Positions 56,507 through 64,000 of a DNA stretch of 64,000 bases are shown here, piece by piece; the first letter of the stretch is position 1; every line of letters starts with the position of its first letter. Under the pieces are notes generated by a model, which made no database searches, was not told where the DNA came from, and saw only the letters and a program-made list of their open reading frames with translations. The DNA comes from Altererythrobacter sp. CAU 1644 (GTDB lineage: Bacteria; Pseudomonadota; Alphaproteobacteria; Sphingomonadales; Sphingomonadaceae), in NCBI RefSeq assembly GCF_029623755.1, contig NZ_CP121106.1, positions 3,042,352 to 3,106,351 of the forward strand, given 5' to 3'. The position numbers were made by a program, and so were the translations under genes.

Positions 56507-56823
56507 CTACGCGTGAGGAGGCCCGGATTCTGCGGAAACGACCACTGTCGGCCTATGGAGTGACAGTTCAATTGCTGTGTGGGCGGCAGGTCATTCGACC
56601 TTGCACCGTAAGGTTGGTAGCGGAGGAGGGAAATATAGAGAGCATATAACGTGCTGATTTACCTAATAAACTTTTTGAGTCGTCTTGCAAATACCCCCAT
56701 CAATACCCCCAAAATCGGACAGATGAGATAAAGCGCCTTTGGCAAACGACGACTTGTTATTCGTAGTGACTGGTAAAACGAGCGTCGGCCGTTTTTGGGC
56801 CGATCAGAAGGCGAAACGCCAGG
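56507..56823. other. AT-richer gap with short direct repeats at start of copper block
   Basis: No convincing gene, tRNA or promoter. Composition drops around 56640-56770. AATACCCCCA is repeated (56690-56699 and 56702-56711). This may be a remnant of an integration site at the edge of the copper-resistance block, but no integrase or second repeat copy is in view. Confidence 0.4.
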
Positions 56824-57231
56824 TCACGATCCATGCGCCTGATCGGACATCGAGGGCATGTCATGGTCGGGCATGGATGGCATATAGTGGCCCGCATGAG
56901 GATCGGGTGTGTTGCTAGGCTGGGCATTCACCGGCGGGGGAGTGGCCGCAGGGGACGACGCTACTACCGGAGTGCTCGCCGGTCGGTCTGGTTGCCTACC
57001 GGCAGTCGCAGCTTCACCCGACCGGTTCGTGTTGGCCTCTCCAGCGGGAAAGGCAGCGTTGTCTCTTTCGCCTTCGCCAGCACCTGTGCTCTCGGTCGGC
57101 GGGGCCGTATACAGTGGCAAGGCTTCAGCTTCTGATGAAGTGTCCTGCGTCTGATCACAGGCAGCGAGCCCTAGCCCCAATGCCGCCGCAGCAAGGGGGG
57201 CAACAAACGCGTTCCGATTTGATCTGCGCAT
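56824..57231 (-). CDS. Small Met/His-rich lipoprotein
   Basis: A 135-residue predicted lipoprotein: signal segment APLAAAALGLGLAAC with the lipobox cysteine at 25. A low-complexity Thr/Ala/Pro linker follows, and a C-terminus of DPHAGHYMPSMPDHDMP type, rich in His, Met and Asp, suits copper or silver binding in the periplasm. ATG 57231 is chosen for ribosome-site spacing (ATG 57234 also possible). Twelve bases after the DUF2231 gene. No known family recognised. Confidence 0.72.
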   Translation of the reverse strand: MRRSNRNAFVAPLAAAALGLGLAACDQTQDTSSEAEALPLYTAPPTESTGAGEGERDNAAFPAGEANTNRSGEAATAGRQPDRPASTPVVASSPAATPPPVNAQPSNTPDPHAGHYMPSMPDHDMPSMSDQAHGS

Positions 57232-57242
57232 CATTCTATCCT

Positions 57243-57872
57243 TCAAAGCCAGGAGATACCAAGATGATTGGCACCGTGCGCAAGCTCGCCGCCCAGAAAT
57301 CCCTGCACCAGCACTAGAGCGGCCATGGCAAAGATTGCGGCGCGAAACGCGGTCCGGCTCGCGGAAGCACGGCTCGCCAGATAGGCCATCGCCAGACCGA
57401 GAACCGCGATCAGCATTCCGTTCCAGCGATGAACCTGCATCGCAGTATCTCCGCCGAACCAGAGACCGGTATGGATCCAACCGAATATGGCCGCCACGAC
57501 CGCCCCGGCGGCACCGCCATAAACAAGTACGCGCACTGCCGACTCTAGGCCTGTGCCCTTCCGTGCGATGACGAATAGCTCGGTGAGAGCGGCCATAAAG
57601 AACAAGGCGATCGGAAAGTGTACGGTGGCGGGATGCAGCGACTTGAGCACACCGACCACGCCCTTGTCGCCTTCGTCTGCATCTTGTCCCTTCGCCCCGT
57701 CATGATCAGCAGCCGTGTCGCCGTGCCCCTGCGCAGCCTGGATATCTTTTGACGCCGCATCGGAGACGACAGCACTGGCCGCTTCGCCATGTTCCTCGTC
57801 GCCATGGGCCTGGGCCGGACTTATCCAGAGCAGACTGGCGGCCACAATAGCCATGAATTGTATTCGTTTCAT
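57243..57872 (-). CDS. DUF2231-like membrane protein with His-rich periplasmic segment
   Basis: A 209-residue protein. The signal peptide (SPAQA) is cleaved near residue 22, then a His/Asp/Glu-rich region (HGDEEHGEA; GHGDTAADHDG) and four membrane helices starting with LHPATVHFPIALFFMAALTELF, the DUF2231 opening. Transmembrane histidines (HPATVH, HTGLWFGGD, VHRWNG) could bind heme or metal. It is upstream of the lipoprotein gene in the copper block. Function unknown. Confidence 0.78.
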   Translation of the reverse strand: MKRIQFMAIVAASLLWISPAQAHGDEEHGEAASAVVSDAASKDIQAAQGHGDTAADHDGAKGQDADEGDKGVVGVLKSLHPATVHFPIALFFMAALTELFVIARKGTGLESAVRVLVYGGAAGAVVAAIFGWIHTGLWFGGDTAMQVHRWNGMLIAVLGLAMAYLASRASASRTAFRAAIFAMAALVLVQGFLGGELAHGANHLGISWL

Positions 57873-58087
57873 TCTCTACGGGCTCCGGTCTTGGCGATGG
57901 TCGTGCAACCTATTGTGTCTGTAATGCTCTGCGAACCTTCATCTCTTGCGGTGATAGAGCGCGGCGATCGTCGACGCGTGAGGGTTCAAATTTTACTCAC
58001 GAGATGGTCGGACCTCCTGCCTTGCACCGCGCCCTGGTAAGAGTGTGGCCAGGCTCAGGCACAAAGCGAGAGCCCGGCCACCGCCTC

Positions 58088-58477
58088 CTAATCGTCTTGC
58101 GCCATGTTCTCGTGAGCCGCCATCTGCTCCATCATGTCATGCATCATCATCATGTGCTGGTGACAGGCCGCCATCATATCGGCGTTGTCCCCCTGCATCA
58201 TGCCCGCCATGTGTTCCTGCATTTTTGCACGATGTTCGGCCATAAGCCTTTGGCGTTCGGCAGGATCGCTCGCCGCGTGGGCCTGCTGCATCAGCGCGCG
58301 CATTTCAGCCATCTTCTCGCGGTGGGCCGTCATGGCCGCCGAATCCTGCATCATATGGCCAGCGTGTGACTGCTGCTGCGCCGCCGCTTGATCCCCGTGG
58401 TCATGCTGTTGCCGGGCCATTGCCGGGGTGGTTGCCAGGCCGGTGGCGAGCGCGAAAGCTAGAACTGTCAGTTTCAT
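58088..58477 (-). CDS. Periplasmic Met/His-rich protein
   Basis: A 129-residue exported protein (signal AMA near residue 21). The mature part is helical and packed with Met, His, Gln and Glu (HAGHMMQDSAAM; ACHQHMMMMHDMMEQM). Contains one Cys. Probably a copper-binding chaperone or buffer of CusF/PcoE-like function, with no sequence family recognised. The ATG at 58477 follows AAGGAAATCG; a frame to 58597 is unsupported. Gaps of about 215 bases on both sides contain no gene I can support. Confidence 0.75.
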   Translation of the reverse strand: MKLTVLAFALATGLATTPAMARQQHDHGDQAAAQQQSHAGHMMQDSAAMTAHREKMAEMRALMQQAHAASDPAERQRLMAEHRAKMQEHMAGMMQGDNADMMAACHQHMMMMHDMMEQMAAHENMAQDD

Positions 58478-58700
58478 GGTCGATTTCCTTTCGTCGGTCT
58501 TGCGGTGGATGCTGTGTGCAGTCATCCTCTTTACGCAGCCGCCATCTCTTCCCCTCAAACAATCCGCAGCAGCGGTGGGGCTGGTGGGCCGAAGCACGGC
58601 CGGTTGCAGCGGTGCTGTTTTTCGGCCACCTTTTTGAGAGAAGCCGATAACGACGAATGGGGAGTATCATGGTGCCAGCAGAGCCGTCGGAGAAGCAGTC

Positions 58701-58988
58701 GTGAGCACGGTCAATGAGAACGGCAGCTGGGATATCCCGGAGCCCGATCATGCCGATCTGGTGCAAATGCGCATTCGCCTCATTACTCTCGAGAACATAG
58801 TTCTTGGCCTTTTGTCCGGGGCGAGCGATGAACAGATCGAACAGATTAGGAAACGTGCGGACATGATCGAACCGCGCCCCGATGCGAGCCGGCACCCGCT
58901 TACCGAACTGGCAGCAGGTGACATGCGGAAATTTCTCAAACGCGCTGCTCGCATGGCCGAGTCGGAGGGCCGCGAAAATCATGACTGA
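58701..58988 (+). CDS. Hypothetical small helical protein
   Basis: A 95-residue cytoplasmic protein from GTG 58701, with GGAGAAG about six bases upstream. Amphipathic helix MRIRLITLENIVLGLLSGAS, then a charged segment EQIEQIRKRADMI. It diverges from the Met/His-rich protein gene and precedes a membrane protein gene by 27 bases. No family recognised. Confidence 0.6.
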   Translation: MSTVNENGSWDIPEPDHADLVQMRIRLITLENIVLGLLSGASDEQIEQIRKRADMIEPRPDASRHPLTELAAGDMRKFLKRAARMAESEGRENHD

Positions 58989-59015
58989 TCCGGGCTTTGG
59001 GGCAGCGAAGGCGCT

Positions 59016-59522
59016 ATGCAGGAAGTGGAAATCCGGCCGCTTGCTATTTGCTGGCGCAGATTTTTCGGGCGTACCTGCAACATGACCAGAACCCATTGGC
59101 TGATCCTTATTTGCGGGAGCCTGATCGCGTTCGTCTGGGAGATTTTCCAGATGCCATTCTTCGAACCGGGTGATCTCGAACCCTTCGAGCGGACCATTCG
59201 CTGCGGCATTGCAAGCCTGGGCGATGGCGTGATCCTGCTGACAGCTTATAGCCTTGCAGGATTACGTGGCGGGCACGCGTGGCTCTGGCAAGCCGCCAAA
59301 ATGCCCTATGCGATCTATTTCGGCTTCGGGCTTGTCGTCGCGATCGCCGTCGAAATGATCGCCACATCGCTTCCGGCAAACAGTTTCCTGAGCTGGCGCT
59401 ACAGCGAGTTGATGCCGCAAGAGCCAGTGACGGGACTGGCGCTGATCCCGATCGCGATGTGGACGATCGTGCCCGCGCTAACGATCCTTCTGGTCCGCTT
59501 TGCCCGAGCCGAACCTGATTAA
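59016..59522 (+). CDS. Uncharacterised membrane protein
   Basis: A 168-residue protein with about four hydrophobic segments (LILICGSLIAFVWEIFQ; IYFGFGLVVAIAVEMIA; ALIPIAMWTIVPALTILLV). ATG 59016 has GAAGG upstream; ATG 59082 begins directly before the first helix and is an alternative. 27 bases after the small hypothetical gene. No recognised family; its place in the copper block is the only clue. Confidence 0.62.
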   Translation: MQEVEIRPLAICWRRFFGRTCNMTRTHWLILICGSLIAFVWEIFQMPFFEPGDLEPFERTIRCGIASLGDGVILLTAYSLAGLRGGHAWLWQAAKMPYAIYFGFGLVVAIAVEMIATSLPANSFLSWRYSELMPQEPVTGLALIPIAMWTIVPALTILLVRFARAEPD

Positions 59523-59535
59523 ACTGGGAGCGGCT

Positions 59536-60270
59536 TCAGGGGGCATTCGGCACATGTTTCGCCCGCCGCCTGATCCTGGGAAACCGGTTGGCAAGCAGGA
59601 CAAAGCCCGAAACCGCGATGATTGTCCCGCCGATCCCGAACAGTAGCAGCCACCAGCTGTTGATGCGGTCGCGCTGCGTCCAGTCCATGATATGCAGCCC
59701 CCAGATAAAATCGAACAGACGCCAGGTGTCGCTGCGGGCAGCGAGCACCGAGCCGCTCGATGCATCGATGTAGACGCGGGTATTGTCCTCATCGCCATAG
59801 GTAATCTGCCACGCGGGGAACGGACCCCGGAATTCGGTCCCGACAGCACCTTCGATGAGGCGCGTGGTCGCTATGGTGGTTGGTGGCCCCGTCCAAGCAT
59901 GGCGAGCGATGGCCTGTGCGCTCGCGCTCGAAAGAGGCGAAAGGAGAGCGCCGCTGTTCGGGTCGCGGAGCGTGACGCTTCCATCGTCCCGACGGATCTC
60001 GGTTACTGTCCTGCCGCCGACCGCGCGCGTCGCAAGGGAAACCACCCCCTCCCTGCTATCGAGCCACTCGGGCATGGCAGCATTAGCGGGCAGAACCTCC
60101 GGTGCGCGCGAAACGACATGTTCGGACCGGACCTCTTCGATGTCGAGGAACGACATCAGCGCCCCGGTGGCCATCCATAGAAGCACCTGGACGCCGACAA
60201 AGACTGCCAGCCATTTGTGAAGCTTGCTGCCCAGCACATGCAGACGCAGCTTGAAAGAGCGTGTCGCCAA
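59536..60270 (-). CDS. PepSY-domain membrane protein
   Basis: A 244-residue protein with an N-terminal helix (WLAVFVGVQVLLWMATGALMSF), a periplasmic PepSY region ending YIDASSGSVLAARSDTWR, and a second helix (WWLLLFGIGGTIIAVSGFVLL), with FIWGLHIMDWTQR before it, as in PepSY-associated transmembrane (PiuB-like) proteins. Starts with TTG 60270 after GGGGGAA. It sits between copper-related genes on the same strand; an iron or copper redox role is inferred only. Confidence 0.8.
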   Translation of the reverse strand: MATRSFKLRLHVLGSKLHKWLAVFVGVQVLLWMATGALMSFLDIEEVRSEHVVSRAPEVLPANAAMPEWLDSREGVVSLATRAVGGRTVTEIRRDDGSVTLRDPNSGALLSPLSSASAQAIARHAWTGPPTTIATTRLIEGAVGTEFRGPFPAWQITYGDEDNTRVYIDASSGSVLAARSDTWRLFDFIWGLHIMDWTQRDRINSWWLLLFGIGGTIIAVSGFVLLANRFPRIRRRAKHVPNAP

Positions 60271-60290
60271 TCGGTGTTCCCCCGATCAAA

Positions 60291-60851
60291 TCAGTTGTTA
60301 CGCGGCGCTCGTGACGACGAATGGTACTGAACGATCTTCCAGCCATCCGCATCATGGGCAAGCACCGAGGTCGCAACGCCTTCGCGGTCGATCACGCGGC
60401 CGTCGGCCAGTTCGATCCGATAGGTGTACGATTCGCGGCCATACGCCATATGTCCCATCCGGGTGACTGCGAGCGTCGGTTCGCCGAAGGTGAAGCTGGT
60501 TATTGCATCGAGTTCCGGTCCCAGGTGATGCTCCATGTAATACGTGAAGCTGCCTTCCGCCTTGCCGTTTTCGTAAACGAAGGATTCCTCGGCAAACAGC
60601 GCGGCCATGGCCTCTGCATCGCGCGACGTCAGGGCATCGCGATATAATGTCAGAACCGCTTCTGCCCCAGCGACGTCGTCGTTCATCGCAGACATATGCT
60701 CGGCATGGTTCATGCCCTGCTCCGTATGGTCCATCTGCGTCGAAGCCGTAGGGTCCGAGTGCGCGGAATGATCCATGGATTGTGCCAGGGCGGGAGTGCC
60801 GCCTGCAGCCAAGGCCAGGGCGACCGCGCTTAGAGATAGTCTTATCCTCAT
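60291..60851 (-). CDS. Exported NTF2/SnoaL-like protein with Met/His-rich leader
   Basis: A 186-residue protein: signal peptide to about residue 23, a Met/His-rich stretch (SMDHSAHSDP; MNHAEHMSAM) and a C-terminal NTF2-like (DUF4440) domain, AVLTLYRDALTSRDAEAMAALF to KIVQYHSSSRA. The MDHS-type leader echoes CopA and CopB. It lies 16 bases after copB on the same strand. The NTF2 fold's ligand is unknown. Confidence 0.78.
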   Translation of the reverse strand: MRIRLSLSAVALALAAGGTPALAQSMDHSAHSDPTASTQMDHTEQGMNHAEHMSAMNDDVAGAEAVLTLYRDALTSRDAEAMAALFAEESFVYENGKAEGSFTYYMEHHLGPELDAITSFTFGEPTLAVTRMGHMAYGRESYTYRIELADGRVIDREGVATSVLAHDADGWKIVQYHSSSRAPRNN

Positions 60852-60867
60852 TGTATATTTCCTTCTC

Positions 60868-62184
60868 TTAAAACCAGAATCGCATGCCCACGACGTAATT
60901 CGTCACGCTAGGGTCTTCCCCTGCGGCGCGTGCAAAATCGGCACTCTGACCGATCCGCCACTCCTGGGAGACGCCGACATAGGGCGCGAATTCGCGTGCG
61001 AACTCGTAGCGAAGACGCAGACCTGCCTCGATCCGGTCGAGGCCAGCGCCAATGCCGAGTTCGGGAATATCCTGAGCCGAAAGAGCGATTTCGGCTCGCG
61101 GCTGGAGGATCAGCCGCTGCGTGATGCGCTGATCAAGCTCGCCCTCGAAGCGCGCGGTTACATCACCCTTGTTCGATACGAACGCTGCAACGTCGACCTC
61201 GAACTGGTAGGGAGCAATGCCCTGTATGCCAATGACAGCATGGGTGCGCTCGGGTCCTGTTAAATCCTGGCGCACACCTGTCTGTAGGTCGAAAAAGGGA
61301 GCGATCGCCCGGCTCCAGAGTGCCTGGACTTCGGCTCCCTCGACAGGCTCACCGAAGCTGCCTTCGCCCTCGGATTTGAACCAGAACTTGTCGATATCAC
61401 CACCATAATAGCCCTGGATGTCCCAAAGATATCCATCCACTCCCTCGCGGGCGCGGTATTCGAGCCGGTCGCCCTGAAACCAGAAGCGCATCCCGCCGTC
61501 GGTCTCGCGGACAAGTTCGCGCCGCGCTTCGTTCATGGCTTCCTCGCCCCAGATCGCGACCGCCGCGCGCGCGGGACCGCTCCCGGCTTCGGGAGGAGGC
61601 GGCAGCAGCGGGATATCGTCGTTCGAGCCCATCTGCATCGCCGAATGGTCCATGCCCTGCATATCCTGCGATCCCGTCTGCCCATGGTTCATCTGGCTGT
61701 GATCCATCTGCCCATGGTCCATCGACGAGTTGCTGGCTTCCGCCTGACCCATGTCGCCTTGGTTCATCTGCGAATGATCCATCGCGCCTTCGGCAGGCGT
61801 GCCATGCGGCATCGAGCCATGATCCATTCCTTCATGACTCCCGGGTGTAGTCTCCGGACGGGCAGCGTCCATCGGCATTGCCATGCCCGAATGACCATCC
61901 TGAGCGGTCGTCGAACCATGAGACATAGTCGAATGGTCCATCGTCGAATGATCCATGGCAACTTCAGGCTGGGCCACTGGTTCGCAAGCTCCTTCGGCTA
62001 CCGGGTGCCCCATCGCGCGATGGCGCTGGGCTTCTTCTTCGCACTTTGTCTTGGCGTCAGCCTGCGCCTCGGCGCTCTGCTGCGGCTCCGCGGGCGAATG
62101 ACCGGCATGCTGCGCCGCAGCGGGGGAGGCGAGAACTGAGCCGACTGCGATCGATGCGAGCAGGCTGGTAATACGAATCTTCAT
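60868..62184 (-). CDS. copB: Copper resistance protein B
   Basis: A 438-residue outer-membrane protein. Signal peptide to about residue 24, then about 170 residues of Met/His-rich repeats (MDHSTMDHSTMSHG, MDHGQMDHSQMNHGQ), then the CopB/PcoB barrel: GEEAMNEARRELVRE, DKFWFKSEGEG, ALWSRAIAPFFDLQTGVRQD, ending VVGMRFWF. The repeat region is much longer than in many CopB proteins. Overlaps copA by four bases (ATGA). Acts with CopA in periplasmic copper sequestration. Confidence 0.94.
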   Translation of the reverse strand: MKIRITSLLASIAVGSVLASPAAAQHAGHSPAEPQQSAEAQADAKTKCEEEAQRHRAMGHPVAEGACEPVAQPEVAMDHSTMDHSTMSHGSTTAQDGHSGMAMPMDAARPETTPGSHEGMDHGSMPHGTPAEGAMDHSQMNQGDMGQAEASNSSMDHGQMDHSQMNHGQTGSQDMQGMDHSAMQMGSNDDIPLLPPPPEAGSGPARAAVAIWGEEAMNEARRELVRETDGGMRFWFQGDRLEYRAREGVDGYLWDIQGYYGGDIDKFWFKSEGEGSFGEPVEGAEVQALWSRAIAPFFDLQTGVRQDLTGPERTHAVIGIQGIAPYQFEVDVAAFVSNKGDVTARFEGELDQRITQRLILQPRAEIALSAQDIPELGIGAGLDRIEAGLRLRYEFAREFAPYVGVSQEWRIGQSADFARAAGEDPSVTNYVVGMRFWF

Positions 62185-64000
62185 GCTTCGCTCCCATCGG
62201 GATTGGCGACAGTGACGATCTGAAACATCCCGGCATGCATGTGGTAGAGAAGGTGGCAGTGGAAGGCCCAGTCGCCCGGCTCGTCCGCCGTCAGGTCGAA
62301 CTGCGCGCTGCCGCCCGGCTGCACGTTAACCGTGTGCTTGAGCGGCTGACGATCGGCAGGTGCGCCGTTAACCAGTTCGAAGAAGTGCCCATGCAAGTGG
62401 ATCGGGTGCGCCATCATCGTGTTGTTTATCAATTTGACACGCACGCGTTCGTTATAGGCAAAGCGGATCGGCTCGTCGGAGACGGCGGAGAACTTCTTGC
62501 CGTCGAACGACCACATATAGCGTTCCATGTTCCCGGTGAGATGGATTTCCATCCGCCGCGAGGGAGTCCGCCCCTCCTGATGAGGTGTCAGCGAGCGGAG
62601 CTTGCGATAGTCGAGGGTGCGGTGGGGGACATCGGCAAGGCCGATGCCGGGGTCGCCCATACGGTCGACCGGGTTCATCGAGACCATGTCGAGACCGGGC
62701 CCGACCTTCACGTCGGGAGGCAGGAGCGATGTATCGCGCATCTGCATACCTCCCGCCATGCCAGCCATCTCCGCCGAACCGCCATCCATACCGGACATCC
62801 CATCCGCGCCAGCCGCTCCGCTCGATCCGTGGTCCATTCCGGCCATACCGCCGGCGCCATGATCCATGCCGGTCATACCGGCATCGTTGCTGCCAGCCCC
62901 GTGGTCCATACCGCTCATGCCCATATCAGCCATGGTCAGAAGCGGGGGATCGCGCAGCGGCGGAATGGCCGCGCGCGCGCCAGGCGCGCTCGCAAGCGTT
63001 GCGATCCCCATTCCGGACCTATCCACCGACTCGGCCACCAATGTGTACGCCTGCTGCTCACCCGGCGTCACGACGACGTCGTAGGTCTCCGCGACGCCGA
63101 TCTGGAACTCGTCCACTTCGACCGGCTCGACGTTCTGCCCGTCGGCTTGAACGACGGTCATCGGCAGGCCTGGAATGCGGATGTTGAAGAAGGTCATGGC
63201 CCCGGCATTGATGAAGCGCAGCCGCACGCGCTCGCCCGGACGGAAGAGATATTCCAGATTGTCGAGCGGGCCATGACCGTTCAGCAGGTAAGTGTAGGCT
63301 GGGGCCGACACATCGCTAAGGTCGGTCGGCATCATGCGCATTCTCGCCCACATCCGGCGATCCTCGCCCGAAAGCGGATAGTCGTCGGTCCAGGTATTCA
63401 TGTTGTAGTTGAAGTAGCCTTCGCCCTTCTTGAGCTTGTCGAAAATCGTGTGGGGCGACATTTCGCTGAATTCGCTGAGCACCACGATATATTCGCGGTC
63501 CGCCTGGACCGGATCGGGTCCAGCCGGATCCACCACAATGGCGCCGTAATGCCCGGCCTGTTCCTGCAGGCCGCTATGCGAGTGCCACCAGTAGGTGCCC
63601 GACTGGCGCACCGGGAATTCAGCGGTGAAGGTCTCTCCGGGCTTGACGCCGGGGAAGCTTACACCTGGCACCCCGTCGAGTTCGAATGGCACGAGCAGCC
63701 CGTGCCAGTGGATCGAGGTGTCTTCCTCGAGCTGGTTATGGACGTTCAATCGGACGGTCGTGCCTTCCTTCAAACGCAACAACGGGCCGGGGATCGTGCC
63801 GTTGACGGCGATGGCGCCGCCGCGTCTGTTGCCGGTTGCAAAGGCAGACCGCGCGACAGTGAGGTCGATATTCGGCCCGGATACTTCATCCAGCCCTTTG
63901 CGGGCGTTTCCTGCAAGGATGTCCGCGCCGCGCGCCCAGGCCGGCATGGCACCGGAGAGACCAAGCAGGCCCAGCCCGCTAGCACTTGTTCCAAGGAATC
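62181..64000 (-). CDS. copA: Copper resistance multicopper oxidase CopA, 5' end cut by window edge
   Basis: About 606 codons, open at the right edge. Upstream of the first in-frame Met (63947) the frame continues as FLGTSASGLGLLGLSGA, the rest of a Tat-type signal, so the start lies beyond the window. Copper ligands: IHWHG, WWHSHSG, HPIHLHGH and the type 1/trinuclear motif FHCHLLYHMHAGMF. A Met-rich insert (GMSGMDHGAG and similar, roughly residues 345-415 of the visible part) is typical of CopA/PcoA. Oxidises Cu(I) in the periplasm. Cotranscribed with copB. Confidence 0.95.
   Translation of the reverse strand, partial: FLGTSASGLGLLGLSGAMPAWARGADILAGNARKGLDEVSGPNIDLTVARSAFATGNRRGGAIAVNGTIPGPLLRLKEGTTVRLNVHNQLEEDTSIHWHGLLVPFELDGVPGVSFPGVKPGETFTAEFPVRQSGTYWWHSHSGLQEQAGHYGAIVVDPAGPDPVQADREYIVVLSEFSEMSPHTIFDKLKKGEGYFNYNMNTWTDDYPLSGEDRRMWARMRMMPTDLSDVSAPAYTYLLNGHGPLDNLEYLFRPGERVRLRFINAGAMTFFNIRIPGLPMTVVQADGQNVEPVEVDEFQIGVAETYDVVVTPGEQQAYTLVAESVDRSGMGIATLASAPGARAAIPPLRDPPLLTMADMGMSGMDHGAGSNDAGMTGMDHGAGGMAGMDHGSSGAAGADGMSGMDGGSAEMAGMAGGMQMRDTSLLPPDVKVGPGLDMVSMNPVDRMGDPGIGLADVPHRTLDYRKLRSLTPHQEGRTPSRRMEIHLTGNMERYMWSFDGKKFSAVSDEPIRFAYNERVRVKLINNTMMAHPIHLHGHFFELVNGAPADRQPLKHTVNVQPGGSAQFDLTADEPGDWAFHCHLLYHMHAGMFQIVTVANPDGSEA

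Noticed and set aside
56507..56700. tRNA gene at the edge of the copper block
   Set aside because: No cloverleaf with a proper T-loop and acceptor stem could be drawn.
61640..61960. Repetitive DNA resembling a minisatellite
   Set aside because: It encodes the in-frame Met/His-rich repeats of CopB, so it is coding low complexity rather than a separate repeat element.

Overview
This window reads as a chromosomal segment of an aerobic, GC-rich alphaproteobacterium. The best guess is the sphingomonad/Erythrobacteraceae group, probably marine. That guess rests on the gene set (carboxynorspermidine-type spermidine synthesis, a TonB receptor paired with a TPR-sulfotransferase, paired MAPEG proteins, a CopA/CopB copper locus) and on codon and composition style. 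No rRNA or marker gene confirms it. Genes are densely packed. I saw no tRNA, rRNA, CRISPR array, transposase or integrase.

Layout. 1-0.8 kb: a tandem UspA protein cut by the left edge. 1.0-6.0 kb: an asparagine-synthase-like amidotransferase overlapping a GMC oxidoreductase, then two secreted or outer-membrane proteins. 6.0-10.4 kb (minus): a spermidine operon (carboxynorspermidine dehydrogenase, a macrodomain protein, carboxynorspermidine decarboxylase), then ornithine decarboxylase behind a structured leader that resembles the speF RNA motif. 10.6-17.6 kb: Thr/Ser dehydratase, two MAPEG proteins, thioredoxin reductase, a tyrosine phosphatase, a lone receiver domain, an acyl-CoA dehydrogenase pair and MobA. 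17.8-20.0 kb: threonine to glycine (tdh-kbl). 20.0-27.6 kb (minus): fhs-fdsGBAD-fdhD, a formyl-THF ligase plus a soluble NAD-dependent molybdenum formate dehydrogenase.

27.8-56.5 kb is the most interesting part. A LysR regulator diverges from an operon of TonB receptor, TPR-sulfotransferase and BCCT transporter. Converging on it is a compact eight-gene minus-strand operon: corrinoid protein, DUF1638 protein, MetV, MetF, methyl-THF:corrinoid methyltransferase, GFA-family protein, Fe-S corrinoid activase and a non-pyrrolysine MttB-family methyltransferase. A GbdR-like GlxA/AraC regulator diverges from it. Next comes a minus-strand run of dimethylglycine dehydrogenase, SoxBDAG, a TmpA/TmpB-like pair and an MFS transporter, with folD-folB diverging. 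Together these predict a route from 2-(trimethylammonio)ethylphosphonate and/or glycine betaine to dimethylglycine, sarcosine and glycine. Methyl groups would enter THF through cobalamin and be oxidised by MetVF, FolD, Fhs and Fds to CO2. No glycine betaine oxygenase and no betaine-homocysteine methyltransferase is present, so the MttB homologue is the only visible candidate for the first demethylation.

56.5-64 kb: after an AT-richer gap comes a copper-handling block: CopA (5' end beyond the right edge), CopB and several small secreted Met/His-rich proteins, plus PepSY, DUF2231 and uncharacterised membrane proteins.
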